A program made the translations under genes and the position numbers. This document shows positions 1 to 8,146 of a stretch of 43,315 nt of DNA, piece by piece. The notes beneath the pieces were generated by a model. It had not been told where the DNA came from, did not search any database, and saw nothing but the letters and a program-made list of their open reading frames with translations. The stretch covers positions 17,817 to 61,131 of the forward strand of contig JAGWAH010000007.1 in assembly GCA_021296515.1 (NCBI GenBank), read 5' to 3'. Each line of letters begins with the position of its first letter. Positions within the stretch are counted from its first letter, which is position 1. Source of the DNA: Acidobacteriota bacterium (lineage in GTDB: Bacteria > Acidobacteriota > Vicinamibacteria > Vicinamibacterales > UBA8438).

Positions 1-164
1 ATGGCCGTAAAGTCGGCGTGTGGCTGTTCGAACCAGCCGAGGAAGGCGGCGGAGCAACTGTGCAAGAGGTGGCACTGGACGCCGATACCGGCCTCTACCC
101 GTCCGGATTCGACGCGGTCGCGGCGAAGCTCCACAACGACTGGGCTCAGATCTCGGACAGGTAA
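1..164 (+). CDS. C-terminal tail of an unidentified protein (partial, cut by window start)
   Basis: Reading from base 3, an open frame gives about 53 residues ending in WAQISDR and a TAA at 162-164. It starts before the window. The composition (VGVWLFEPAEEGG, then ALDADTGLYPSGF) reads like a real protein end, and the downstream ATPase gene begins right after its stop. The tail loosely resembles the C-terminus of AAA/SMC-like ATPases that end in a DUF3696-type domain, but this rests on a few residues and is only a guess. The ATG at base 1 in another frame is not a credible start, because it would lie inside this gene. Confidence 0.5.
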   Translation, partial: GRKVGVWLFEPAEEGGGATVQEVALDADTGLYPSGFDAVAAKLHNDWAQISDR

Positions 165-180
165 GGTAAGCTGCCTCCCC

Positions 181-1734
181 GTGGGTTCCCGACGCAAGCT
201 GCCCATCGGCATCCAGACCTTCCGCACGATCCGTGAGGAGGGCTGCTACTACGTCGACAAGACCCCCTACGTCCGGCGGCTGATCGAGGAAGGCTCCCAC
301 TACTTCCTCTCGCGCCCCCGGCGCTTCGGCAAGAGCCTCTTCCTCGACACGCTGAAGGAGCTGTTCGAGGGCAACGAGTCGCTGTTCGACGGTCTGGACA
401 TCCACGGCCGCCACGACTGGTCGATCCGCCACCCGGTGCTGCGGCTCAGCTTCGGTGCTGGCGATTTCGAACAGCCGGGCTTCCTTGAGGCCAGCGTCAT
501 GGAGAAGCTGGCCGCCGCCGAGGCCGAAGCGCAGGTGACCACCGACTACGCCACGGCCACCGGGCGCTTCGCCGCGCTGCTCTCGGTGCTGCACCGCCGG
601 ACCGGACAGCGGGTCGTGGTGCTGGTGGACGAGTACGACAAGCCGATTCTGGATGCGCTGGAGACGCCGCACATCGCCCGCGCCAATCGGAACTTCCTCC
701 GCGGCCTCTATTCGGTGGTCAAGGACAGCGGCGCCCACGTGCAGTTCACGTTCATTACCGGTGTGAGCAAGTTCTCGAAGGTGAGCCTGTTCTCCGGACT
801 CAACAACCTCCGCGACATCACCCTGGACCCGCGCTACTCCGGCATCTGCGGTTACACCGAAGCGGACCTGGACACCGTGTTCGCGCCGGAGCTGCCCGGA
901 CTCGACCGGGACGAGATCCGCCGCTGGTACAACGGCTACGGCTGGCTCGGAGAGGAAAGGGTCTACAATCCGTTCGACATCCTCCTGCTGTTCGACAGCC
1001 GCAAGTTCGCCGCCCACTGGTTCGAGACCGGCACGCCCAGGTTCCTGGTCGAAACGCTTGTCGAACGAGGGGTGGGCTCCTTCGCACTGGAGGGGATGGC
1101 CGGTACCGACGAACTGCTGTCCACCTTCGACGTGGGCGACATGGCGACGGAAGCGCTGCTGTTCCAGACCGGCTACTTGACGATCCGGGACCACGAGCGC
1201 GCCGGCGGTCGGGTCGTGTACGGGCTGGGCTATCCCAACCAGGAGGTGCGGCAGAGCCTGAACGACAGCCTGTCGCGGTACCTGGCCGGGGATTCGACGC
1301 GCCAGACGGCGAACAGCATCCGGCTCCACCAGTTGTTGAAAGCCAACGACTTCACCGGGCTGAAGACGCTGTTCCACGCGTTCTACGCCAGCATCCCCCA
1401 CCAGTGGTATTCCAACAACGACATCGCCAATTTCGAGGGGTACTACGCGAGCGTCTTCTATTCATACTTCGCGGGACTGGGTCTGGACGTGGAGGTCGAG
1501 GACAGCACTAGCCACGGGCGTCTGGACATGGCGGTGCGCTTCAACGGGCACGTGTACCTGTTCGAGTTCAAGGTAGTGGAGATGGCGCCGGAAGGCGCCG
1601 CGATGGCGCAGTTGAAGGCACGGCGGTACGCGGACAAGTACCGACACCTGGGTCAGCCAATTCACCTGATCGCGGTAGAGTTCAGCAGGGAGACCCGCAA
1701 CCTTGCTGCGTTCGAAGTAGAGCTTGCGGCGTAA
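181..1734 (+). CDS. AAA-ATPase-like protein with C-terminal PD-(D/E)XK nuclease-like domain
   Basis: The protein is about 517 residues. Its N-terminal part matches the AAA-ATPase-like family (PF09820): LPIGIQTFRTIREEG, YVDKTPYV, a P-loop-like RPRRFGKSLFLD near residue 45 and a Walker B-like VVVLVDEYDKPILDAL. The C-terminus has the PD-(D/E)XK-type pattern GRLDMAVRF...YLFEFKVVE (DUF1703-type), with the expected D...ExK spacing. These proteins are common, often multicopy, and of unproven function; roles in DNA processing or defence have been suggested. I chose the GTG at 181 because family members begin just before LPIGI, a purine-rich AGGTAAGGTAAG lies at 159-170, and sequence before 165 belongs to the upstream gene in another frame. 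The frame itself stays open to base 1, so a longer start cannot be formally excluded. Confidence 0.8.
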   Translation: MGSRRKLPIGIQTFRTIREEGCYYVDKTPYVRRLIEEGSHYFLSRPRRFGKSLFLDTLKELFEGNESLFDGLDIHGRHDWSIRHPVLRLSFGAGDFEQPGFLEASVMEKLAAAEAEAQVTTDYATATGRFAALLSVLHRRTGQRVVVLVDEYDKPILDALETPHIARANRNFLRGLYSVVKDSGAHVQFTFITGVSKFSKVSLFSGLNNLRDITLDPRYSGICGYTEADLDTVFAPELPGLDRDEIRRWYNGYGWLGEERVYNPFDILLLFDSRKFAAHWFETGTPRFLVETLVERGVGSFALEGMAGTDELLSTFDVGDMATEALLFQTGYLTIRDHERAGGRVVYGLGYPNQEVRQSLNDSLSRYLAGDSTRQTANSIRLHQLLKANDFTGLKTLFHAFYASIPHQWYSNNDIANFEGYYASVFYSYFAGLGLDVEVEDSTSHGRLDMAVRFNGHVYLFEFKVVEMAPEGAAMAQLKARRYADKYRHLGQPIHLIAVEFSRETRNLAAFEVELAA

Positions 1735-1814
1735 TGCGGCCGTGGCACTTCATGGCTGAAGACACCCGTCCCCGAGCGCATCACGCCGTAGACGCGAGTG
1801 CGCGGCGCTGCAAA

Positions 1815-3322
1815 CTACCGGCGGCGCCTCCGTCGCGTCGGATCCTCCATCCCCAACTGCGCCCAGAAGTCGCGGCCGAGATCGAAGCCGAGCGTCGTGT
1901 CGGCGCCGAGCGCCTCGAGGACTTCTCCCGTCTCCTCGTGCCGATAGAAGGACCCCGCGCGGCAACCATCCAGGGCGTCTGCCCGCGCAGGTTGATCACG
2001 TCCATCTCGGCGCCCTGCTCCACCAGGTACGGGGCGATGAGCGTGCCCCCCATGTAGACGGCGCCGTGCAGCGGGGTCTGGCCGGCGTCGTTCACCGCGT
2101 TGACATCGAGCCCGAGATCCAGGCAGTACTTCGTCGCCTCGAACGCGCGCCGCTGCAGCGTCTCGTAGTAGGCGGGATAGGAGCGCACGCCGTACTTGTC
2201 CTGCCCCTCCACGTAGTCGGCGCCGGCCGCGACCATCAGTGCGGTCGTGTTGTCGTCGGCGGTCAGGAACGGGTCGGCGCCCGCCTCCACCAGGATGCGC
2301 ATGCTCTCTACGTCGCCGAAGCTCGCCGCGAGCAGAAACGGCGTCGAGCCTATCGTGGTCGGGGTCAGGCCGTTGTCCTGCGTGATGCGGCGCGACACGA
2401 GCGGCAGTGGCTTCTCGAGGCGCGCGTCGGGATCCGCGCCCGCATCGAGCAGCGCCCGGACCACGTGCGGCATCTCGCGCTGGACCGCCGCGTGCAGCGG
2501 CGTGCGTCCCGCCCCGTCGTGGTTGGGGTCGGCCCCGCGCGCAAGGAGAAAGTGCGCCATCTCGGCGTGGCCGCTGTCGATGGCGACAAGCAGCGCCGAA
2601 GCCTCGGTGTCCTCCTTGAACAGGGCCCGCGCGTTGGTGTCGCCGCCGATGCCGTCCGGGGCCGCCTCGTTGATGGCGGCGCCCGCGGCAAGCAGCAGCC
2701 GGGCCAGATCGACGTTGCCCTGCTGCGCGGCGAACAGCAGCGGGGTGAAGCCGTTGGCCGAGCGCACCGTCGCGCCGCCGCCCGTCTCGAGCAGGACGCT
2801 CGCCACCTGCGGCTGGTTCTCGGCAATCGCCCACATCAGCGCGGTCTGGCCACGGGTCTTCTCGGCATCCGTCGGATCAGCCCCCGCGCGCAGCAACCGA
2901 CGGACGACCTCCACCTGACCGACGCGCGCCGCGGTCATCAGTGGCGTCACCCCGCTGGCCCGCGCGACGTTCGGATCGGCCCCGGCCTCGAGCAGCAGCT
3001 CGACCATCGCGACGCTCGCGTTGAGGCAGGCCAGCGCCAACGGCGTCAACCCGTGGTCGTCGGCGGCGTCCACGTCGGCGCCGGCGCCGACCAGCAGTGC
3101 GGCCACGTCCAGCAGGTCGCGGTGGGCCGCCCAGTGGAGCGCGGTGGCGCCGTCTCCCTGCGGCTCGTCGACGTCGGCGCCGGCGGCCAGCAGCCGCTCC
3201 ACGCGGCCGGGATCCGCCAGCTTGACCGCGTCGATCAGGGGCAGGTCGACGGCCGCGGGCGCGGGCGCCGCCCCGAGTGGTCCCACGGCCAGAAAGGCAA
3301 CGATGATCGGCAGGATCCGCAT
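1815..3322 (-). CDS. secreted ankyrin-repeat protein, frameshifted near its 3' end
   Basis: ATG at 3322 follows GGAGGGGG at good spacing and opens a signal peptide (MRILPIIVAFLAVGPLGAAPAPAA). About nine to ten ankyrin repeats follow, recognisable by GADVDA, GLTPLALA, LLLEAGADPN, GRTPLHAAV and GQTPLHGAV. The product is probably periplasmic or secreted and should bind proteins; no catalytic domain is visible. After GQTPWMVAA (about 1960-1975) the frame yields unlike, Arg/Ser-rich sequence to a stop at 1781. The next frame instead continues sensibly as SFYRHEETGEVLEALGAD and FDLGRDFWAQLG to a stop at 1815. That ending fits the family, so one small indel is likely in the GC-rich run near 1950-1965. 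With it corrected the protein is about 500 residues. The gene is divergent from the PSCyt gene, and related ankyrin proteins often sit beside PSCyt/DUF1552 pairs. Confidence 0.8.
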
Positions 3323-3354
3323 GGCTGGACATCCCCCTCCGCGCAAGACGCTTC

Positions 3355-3384
3355 TTGACACCCCCGAAACATCGTCATGATAAT
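3355..3384 (+). promoter_or_regulatory. sigma70-type promoter of the PSCyt/DUF1552 pair
   Basis: A perfect TTGACA at 3355-3360, an 18-base spacer and GATAAT at 3379-3384 form a strong housekeeping promoter pointing right. Transcription would begin near 3391, leaving a leader of about 46 bases before the ATG at 3437. This supports that start over the ATG at 3377, which lies inside the promoter. Confidence 0.7.
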
Positions 3385-3436
3385 GCACTCTTACTCGACA
3401 CGCGTCTCGCGGAATTCGCGCGCAGCCGGACGGCCC

Positions 3437-5875
3437 ATGAGATTTCACCTCCCCGTACGCCGCCTGCGACCGCTCGTCTCCCTGTGCATGCTCGCCGCGC
3501 TAGGCGCACCTGCGGCGGTCGCCGCGCAGGCTGCGGCGCCGGCGGATCCGGCGGCCGAGCATGGCCGGGTGCTCCGGCGCTACTGCGTCGGCTGCCACAA
3601 CGACCGGACGCTGACCGCCGGACTGACGCTCCAGAGCCTCGACCTCGCCCGCGTCGGCGAGCTGGCCCACGAGACCGAGATCTGGGAGAAGGTCGTCCGC
3701 AAGCTCGGCACCCGCTCGATGCCGCCCGCGGACCGGCCGCGGCCGGACGAGGCGACCTACGACGAGCTGACGGCCTGGATCGCCGGCCGTATCGACGCCG
3801 CCGCCGCCGAGCGTCCCGATCCGGGCCGCCGCCACGCCGTGCACCGGCTGAACCGCGCCGAGTACGCCAACGCCATCCGCGACCTGCTGGCGCTCGACAT
3901 CGACGAGCGGACGCTGCTGCCGCCGGACGATTCCGGCTTCGGCTTCGACAACATCGCCGACGTGCTGTCGGTCTCGCCGATGCTGACCGAGCGGTACCTG
4001 GCCGCATCGCGCAAGATCGCCCGGCTGGCGGTCGGCGATCCGCTCCTGCAGCCGACCACCGAGGCCTTCGAGGTCGACAAGAACCTGCGCCAGAACGAGC
4101 GCGTGAGCGATGCGCTGCCGTTCGGCTCGCGCGGCGGGCTGGCCGTCGAGCACTACTTCCCGGTGGACGGCGAGTACGTCGTGAAGATATTCCTCCTGCG
4201 GACCTACGACGGGCGTGTCCGCGGGCTGCTGGAGCCGCATACGCTGGAGGTCCGGCTCGACGGCGCGCTCATCGAGTCCCTGACGGTCGGCGGCCCGGTC
4301 TTCGACGCGGACGGCAACCCCACGCGCCGCGACCTGCGGAACGTCCCCGACGACGGCCAGGAAGTACGGTTCGCGGCGCCGGCCGGACCGGCGACGCTGG
4401 CCGTGAGCTTCGTGGACCAGCAGGCGTACCTGGAGGGCATGCGGCGCCCCGACTACCGCGTCACCAGCTACGAGTACGCCGGCGACCAGACGGTCCCGCC
4501 GGGCATCGGCAGCGTGGAGCTGCGGGGGCCGTACCACGTGACCGGGCGCGGCGACACGCCCAGCCGGCAGCGGATCTTCACGTGCCGCCCGACCACGGCG
4601 GCGGATGAAGTCCCCTGCGCGACCGAGATTGTCACCCGCCTCGCCCGGCGAGCGTTCCGCCGCCCGGTGACCGCCGGCGACACCGAGATGCTGCTCGGCT
4701 TCTTCGAATCGGGCCGCGCGCGGGGCGACTTCGACGCGGGCATCGAGATGGCGCTGCGGCGCATCCTGGTCAGCCCGGACTTTCTCTTCCGGCGCGAGAC
4801 CGACGCAGCCGACGTCGGCCCGGGCGAGCCGTACGCCATCACCGATCTGGAGCTGGCGTCGCGGCTCTCGTTCTTCCTCTGGAGCAGCATTCCCGACGAC
4901 GAGTTGCTCGATGTCGCCGAACGCGGCCGACTCCGGGAAGCGGAGGTGCTCGGCGCCCAGGTCCGGCGGATGCTGGCCGACCCGCGCACGGGCGCGCTGG
5001 TCGACAATTTCGGCGGGCAGTGGCTGTATCTGCGCAACATGCCCCTGGTGACCCCCGATCCGCAGGCGTTCCCCGAGTTCGACACGAACCTGCGCGAGGC
5101 GATGGCCCGCGAGATGACGCTGTTCCTCGACAGCCAGATCCGCGAGGACAGCAGCGTGCTGGATCTGCTGACCGCCGACTACACGTTCGTCAACGAACGG
5201 CTGGCCGACCACTACGGCATGCCCAGCATCTACGGGAACCACTTCCGGCGCGTCGAGCTCGGCGGGCCACAGGCCGTCCGCCGGGGGCTGCTCGGCAAGG
5301 GCAGCCTGCTGACCGTGACCTCGTACGCGCATCGCACGTCCCCGGTGCTGCGCGGCAAGTGGCTGCTGGAGAACATCCTCGGCACGCCGCCGCCGCCGCC
5401 GCCGCCCGACGTTCCCGCGCTCGAGGAGAACGACGAGGCGGGCGTCGCCCCGCGGTCGGTCCGCGACCGGCTGGAGCAGCACCGCGCCAACCCGGTCTGC
5501 GCGAGCTGCCACCGGATCATGGATCCGCTCGGCTTCGCGCTCGAGAACTTCGACGGGGTCGGGCGCTGGCGCGACGTGGGCGAGGACGGCACGCCGATCG
5601 ACGCCAGCGGGACGCTGACCGACGGCTCGCCGGTCGACGGCCCCGGCACGTTGCGGCAGGCGCTGCACGGCCGGGGCGAGAACTTCGTCACGACGGTGGC
5701 CGAGAAGCTGTTGACCTACGCGATCGGACGCGGAGTGGAGTCGTTCGACGGACCCGCCGTCCGGAGCATCGTGGACGCGGCGGCCGGCGAGGGGTATCGT
5801 TGGTCAGCCCTCGTCGAGGGCATCGTCCGGAGCACGCCGTTTCAGATGAGGAGATCAGCGGAAGGACTCGCTTCC
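3437..5875 (+). CDS. PSCyt-type secreted protein with DUF1587/1595/1592/1588/1585 domains (3' end uncertain)
   Basis: ATG at 3437 begins an export signal (MRFHLPVRRLRPLVSLCMLAAL...AVAAQ). A haem-binding CVGCH lies at residues 50-54. DUF1587 follows (RLNRAEYANAIRDLLALD, DDSGFGFDNIADVLSVSP), then a carbohydrate-binding-like region, DUF1595 (LARRAFRRPVT), DUF1592 (LASRLSFFLWSSIPDDELL), DUF1588 (FVNERLADHYG, HRTSPVLRGKWLLENI, a proline run) with a second CxxCH (CASCH), and DUF1585 to STPFQM. It is probably a periplasmic c-type cytochrome-like protein; the substrate is unknown. Family members end soon after this last motif, about residue 805. Here no stop follows and the frame runs to 7171, out of phase with the real DUF1552 gene. 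I take this as a lost stop or indel near 5850-5880, so the end given is approximate. Confidence 0.8.
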
Positions 5876-7208
5876 CCGCCGAACGTTCCTGCGCGGCGTC
5901 GGCGCCTCGCTGGCGCTGCCGCTGCTCGACAGCATGGTCCCGGCGTTCGCGGCCGTGCGCAGCTCCGCGGCGAAACCGGTCCCGCGGCTGTTCACCGGCT
6001 ACGTGCCGAACGGCGTGATCATGGACCAGTGGACGCCGGCGGCCGAGGGCGCCCTGACCGACCTGCCCGCGACGCTGCAGCCCCTGACCCCCTTCAAGGA
6101 CAAGCTACTGATCGTCAGCGGCCTCGCCGACGCGCCCGCCTTCCCGCTGCCCGGCGAAGGCACCGGCGACCACGTGCGCGCCGCCGCGACGTTCCTCACC
6201 GGCGTGCATCCGAAGAAGACCGACGGTCCGGACATCCGCGGCGGCACGTCGATGGACCAGATCGCGGCCGGCGTGCTGGGCAGGGAGACCGTCCTCGCCT
6301 CGCTGGAGCTCGCCATCGACCCGAACGAGCTGATTGGCGCCTGCGAGGCGGGCTGGAGCTGCGCCTACGCCAACACCCTGTCGTGGCGCAATCCGACCAA
6401 CCCGCTCCCGATGGAGAACCAGCCGCGCGCCGTCTTCGAGCGGCTGTTCGGCGACACCGACGACACGACGCCCGAGGCGCGGCTGGCGCGGATTCAGGAA
6501 GATCGCAGCATCCTCGACTCTCTCGTGCACGAGGTGGCCGACTTCCAGCGCGTGCTGGGGCCGGACGACCGGACCAAGGTGACGCAGTACCTCGACGCCA
6601 TCCGCGACATCGAGCGGCGCATCCAGCTCGCCGAGGCGCAGAGCCACCGCGAGCTGCCGGAGCTGGCGCGGCCCAGCGGCGGCATCCCCGACACCTTCGA
6701 AGAGCACGCCCGGATGATGATCGACCTGCAGGTGCTCGCGTTCCAGGCCGACCTGACCCGCGTCATCACGTTCATGATGTCGCGCGAGGTGAGCCCGCGG
6801 ACCTATCCCGAGCTGGGCATCCCGGATCCGCACCACGGGCTGTCGCACCACCAGAACCGCCCCGAGCAGATGGCCAAGCTGGCCAAGCTCAACCAGCACC
6901 ACATCTCGCAGATCGGCTACTTCATGGACAAGCTGGCGGCCACGCCGGACGGCGACGGCACGCTGCTCGACCAGGTGCTGATCCAGTACGGCTGCGGGAT
7001 CAGCGACGGCAACCAGCACCTCCACGTGAACCTCCCGGTGCTCGTGGCGGGCGGCGCGGCCGGCCGCGTCGAGGGCGGGCGGCACATGCGGGTGGCCGAG
7101 GAGACGCCGCTGACGAACCTGCAGCTCGCCGTGCTCGAGAAGCTCGGCGTGCCGACGGAGAAGCTGGGTGACAGCACCGGCGTCGTGAAGCACCTGTCGG
7201 GGGTCTGA
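5871..7208 (+). CDS. DUF1552 domain protein (start codon unresolved)
   Basis: From about 5880 the frame reads RRTFLRGVGASLALPLLDS, the usual Tat-like N-terminus of DUF1552 proteins. The family body follows: FTGYVPNGVIMDQWTP, LLIVSGLAD, GDHVRAAATFLTG, SMDQIAA, SRNPTNPLP-like WRNPTNPLPMENQPR, FMMSREVSPRTYPELG and HHGLSHHQN. It ends normally at the TGA of 7206-7208, about 445 residues. No ATG, GTG or TTG precedes the twin arginines: this frame has a TGA at 5847-5849 and then no start codon until the ATG at 5934, which would drop the export signal. A base missing from or added to 5850-5880 would explain both this and the missing upstream stop. The gene is nearly always paired with the PSCyt-type protein before it. 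Function is unknown; export by the Tat route is likely. Confidence 0.75.
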   Translation, partial: LPRRTFLRGVGASLALPLLDSMVPAFAAVRSSAAKPVPRLFTGYVPNGVIMDQWTPAAEGALTDLPATLQPLTPFKDKLLIVSGLADAPAFPLPGEGTGDHVRAAATFLTGVHPKKTDGPDIRGGTSMDQIAAGVLGRETVLASLELAIDPNELIGACEAGWSCAYANTLSWRNPTNPLPMENQPRAVFERLFGDTDDTTPEARLARIQEDRSILDSLVHEVADFQRVLGPDDRTKVTQYLDAIRDIERRIQLAEAQSHRELPELARPSGGIPDTFEEHARMMIDLQVLAFQADLTRVITFMMSREVSPRTYPELGIPDPHHGLSHHQNRPEQMAKLAKLNQHHISQIGYFMDKLAATPDGDGTLLDQVLIQYGCGISDGNQHLHVNLPVLVAGGAAGRVEGGRHMRVAEETPLTNLQLAVLEKLGVPTEKLGDSTGVVKHLSGV

Positions 7209-7256
7209 TCCATCGACGCCGCCGCGACAGGCATCGCCTCGCACGACCGGATAGGG

Positions 7257-7285
7257 CGCCGCCGGGCCGACCTGGCTCGGCGGCG
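7257..7285 (+). terminator. strong GC hairpin after the DUF1552 gene
   Basis: CGCCGCCGGGCC (7257-7268), a five-base loop GACCT and GGCTCGGCGGCG (7274-7285) give 12 continuous pairs, one of them G-U. It lies 49 bases after the DUF1552 stop and before the ABC transporter operon. There is no T run after it, so it is either a U-tract-poor terminator or an RNA-stabilising hairpin. Confidence 0.5.
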
Positions 7286-7345
7286 TGTCGTGTACAGTCG
7301 TGATCGGAGTCGGCGGACGATGCGGCCGGAAGCTACGCCCGGTCT

Positions 7346-8146
7346 GTGACCAACCCCGACCACCCCGCCATGATCCAGGCCGATGGCCTCACCAAGCGCT
7401 ACGGCGACGCGACCGTCGTCGACGGCTTCAGCCTGAACGTGAAGGCGGGCGAGCTGGTCGTCCTGCTCGGCGGCTCGGGCTCGGGCAAGACGACCACCCT
7501 CAAGATGATCAACCGGCTGATCGAACCGACGGCCGGTTCCGTGCGGCTCGACGGCGTCGACACGGCCGAGCTGCCGCCGCACGAGTTGCGGCGGCGCATC
7601 GGGTACGTTTTTCAGCGGATCGGCCTGTTCCCCCACATGACGGTCGGCGAGAACGTGGCGGTGACGCCGGGGCTGCTCGGGTGGCCCCTCGAGCGGACCG
7701 CGGCGCGAGTGGACGAGCTGCTCGAGCTCGTGGAGCTGGATCCCGCCCTGCGCGACCGGCGGCCGAGCGAGCTGTCGGGCGGGCAGCAACAACGGGTCGG
7801 GGTGGCGCGCGCGCTGGCCGCCGAGCCCCGCGTCATGCTTCTGGATGAACCGTTCGGGGCGCTCGACCCGGTCACCCGCGAGCGGCTGCAGCAGTCGTTC
7901 CTGCGCATACGGACGAGGCTCGCGCTGACGACCGTCTTCGTGACCCACGACATGACCGAGGCCCTGACCCTCGCGGACCGCATCGGCGTCATGCACGACG
8001 GCCGTCTGCTGCAGCTCGGCACGCCCCGCGACCTGCTCACGCGCCCCGCCGACGACTACGTCGACCGCCTGATGAGCACACCGCGAAGGCAGGCGGCCGT
8101 CGTCGACGCCCTGATCGGCGGGACGACCGCCGAGGCCCGTTCATGA
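7346..8146 (+). CDS. ABC transporter ATP-binding protein, osmoprotectant (OpuCA/ProV-like) type
   Basis: The 266-residue protein carries all ABC ATPase motifs: Walker A GGSGSGKTTTLKMINRL, the signature LSGGQQQRVGVARAL, Walker B VMLLDEPFGALDP and the switch VTHDM. The MINRLIEPTAG stretch and the QRIGLFPHMTVGENV loop are typical of glycine betaine/choline/proline importers. It lacks the C-terminal CBS domains that sense ionic strength in many OpuA/OpuC ATPases, ending soon after DDYVDRLMSTPRRQ. It would energise import through the fused permease encoded next, whose ATG overlaps this stop by four bases (ATGA at 8143-8146). GTG at 7346 is the start used; the ATG at 7370, just before the first strand of the fold, is an alternative. 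The real substrate is unproven. Confidence 0.88.
   Translation: MTNPDHPAMIQADGLTKRYGDATVVDGFSLNVKAGELVVLLGGSGSGKTTTLKMINRLIEPTAGSVRLDGVDTAELPPHELRRRIGYVFQRIGLFPHMTVGENVAVTPGLLGWPLERTAARVDELLELVELDPALRDRRPSELSGGQQQRVGVARALAAEPRVMLLDEPFGALDPVTRERLQQSFLRIRTRLALTTVFVTHDMTEALTLADRIGVMHDGRLLQLGTPRDLLTRPADDYVDRLMSTPRRQAAVVDALIGGTTAEARS

Noticed and set aside
1-180. ATG at base 1 as the start of the AAA-ATPase-like gene
   Set aside because: The first 60 codons in that frame are unlike protein, and another frame there holds the end of an upstream gene stopping at 164.
5876-7171. C-terminal 430 codons of the long frame that begins in the PSCyt gene
   Set aside because: The residues are Arg/Pro/Ala-rich and unlike any family, while the overlapping frame encodes a clear DUF1552 protein.
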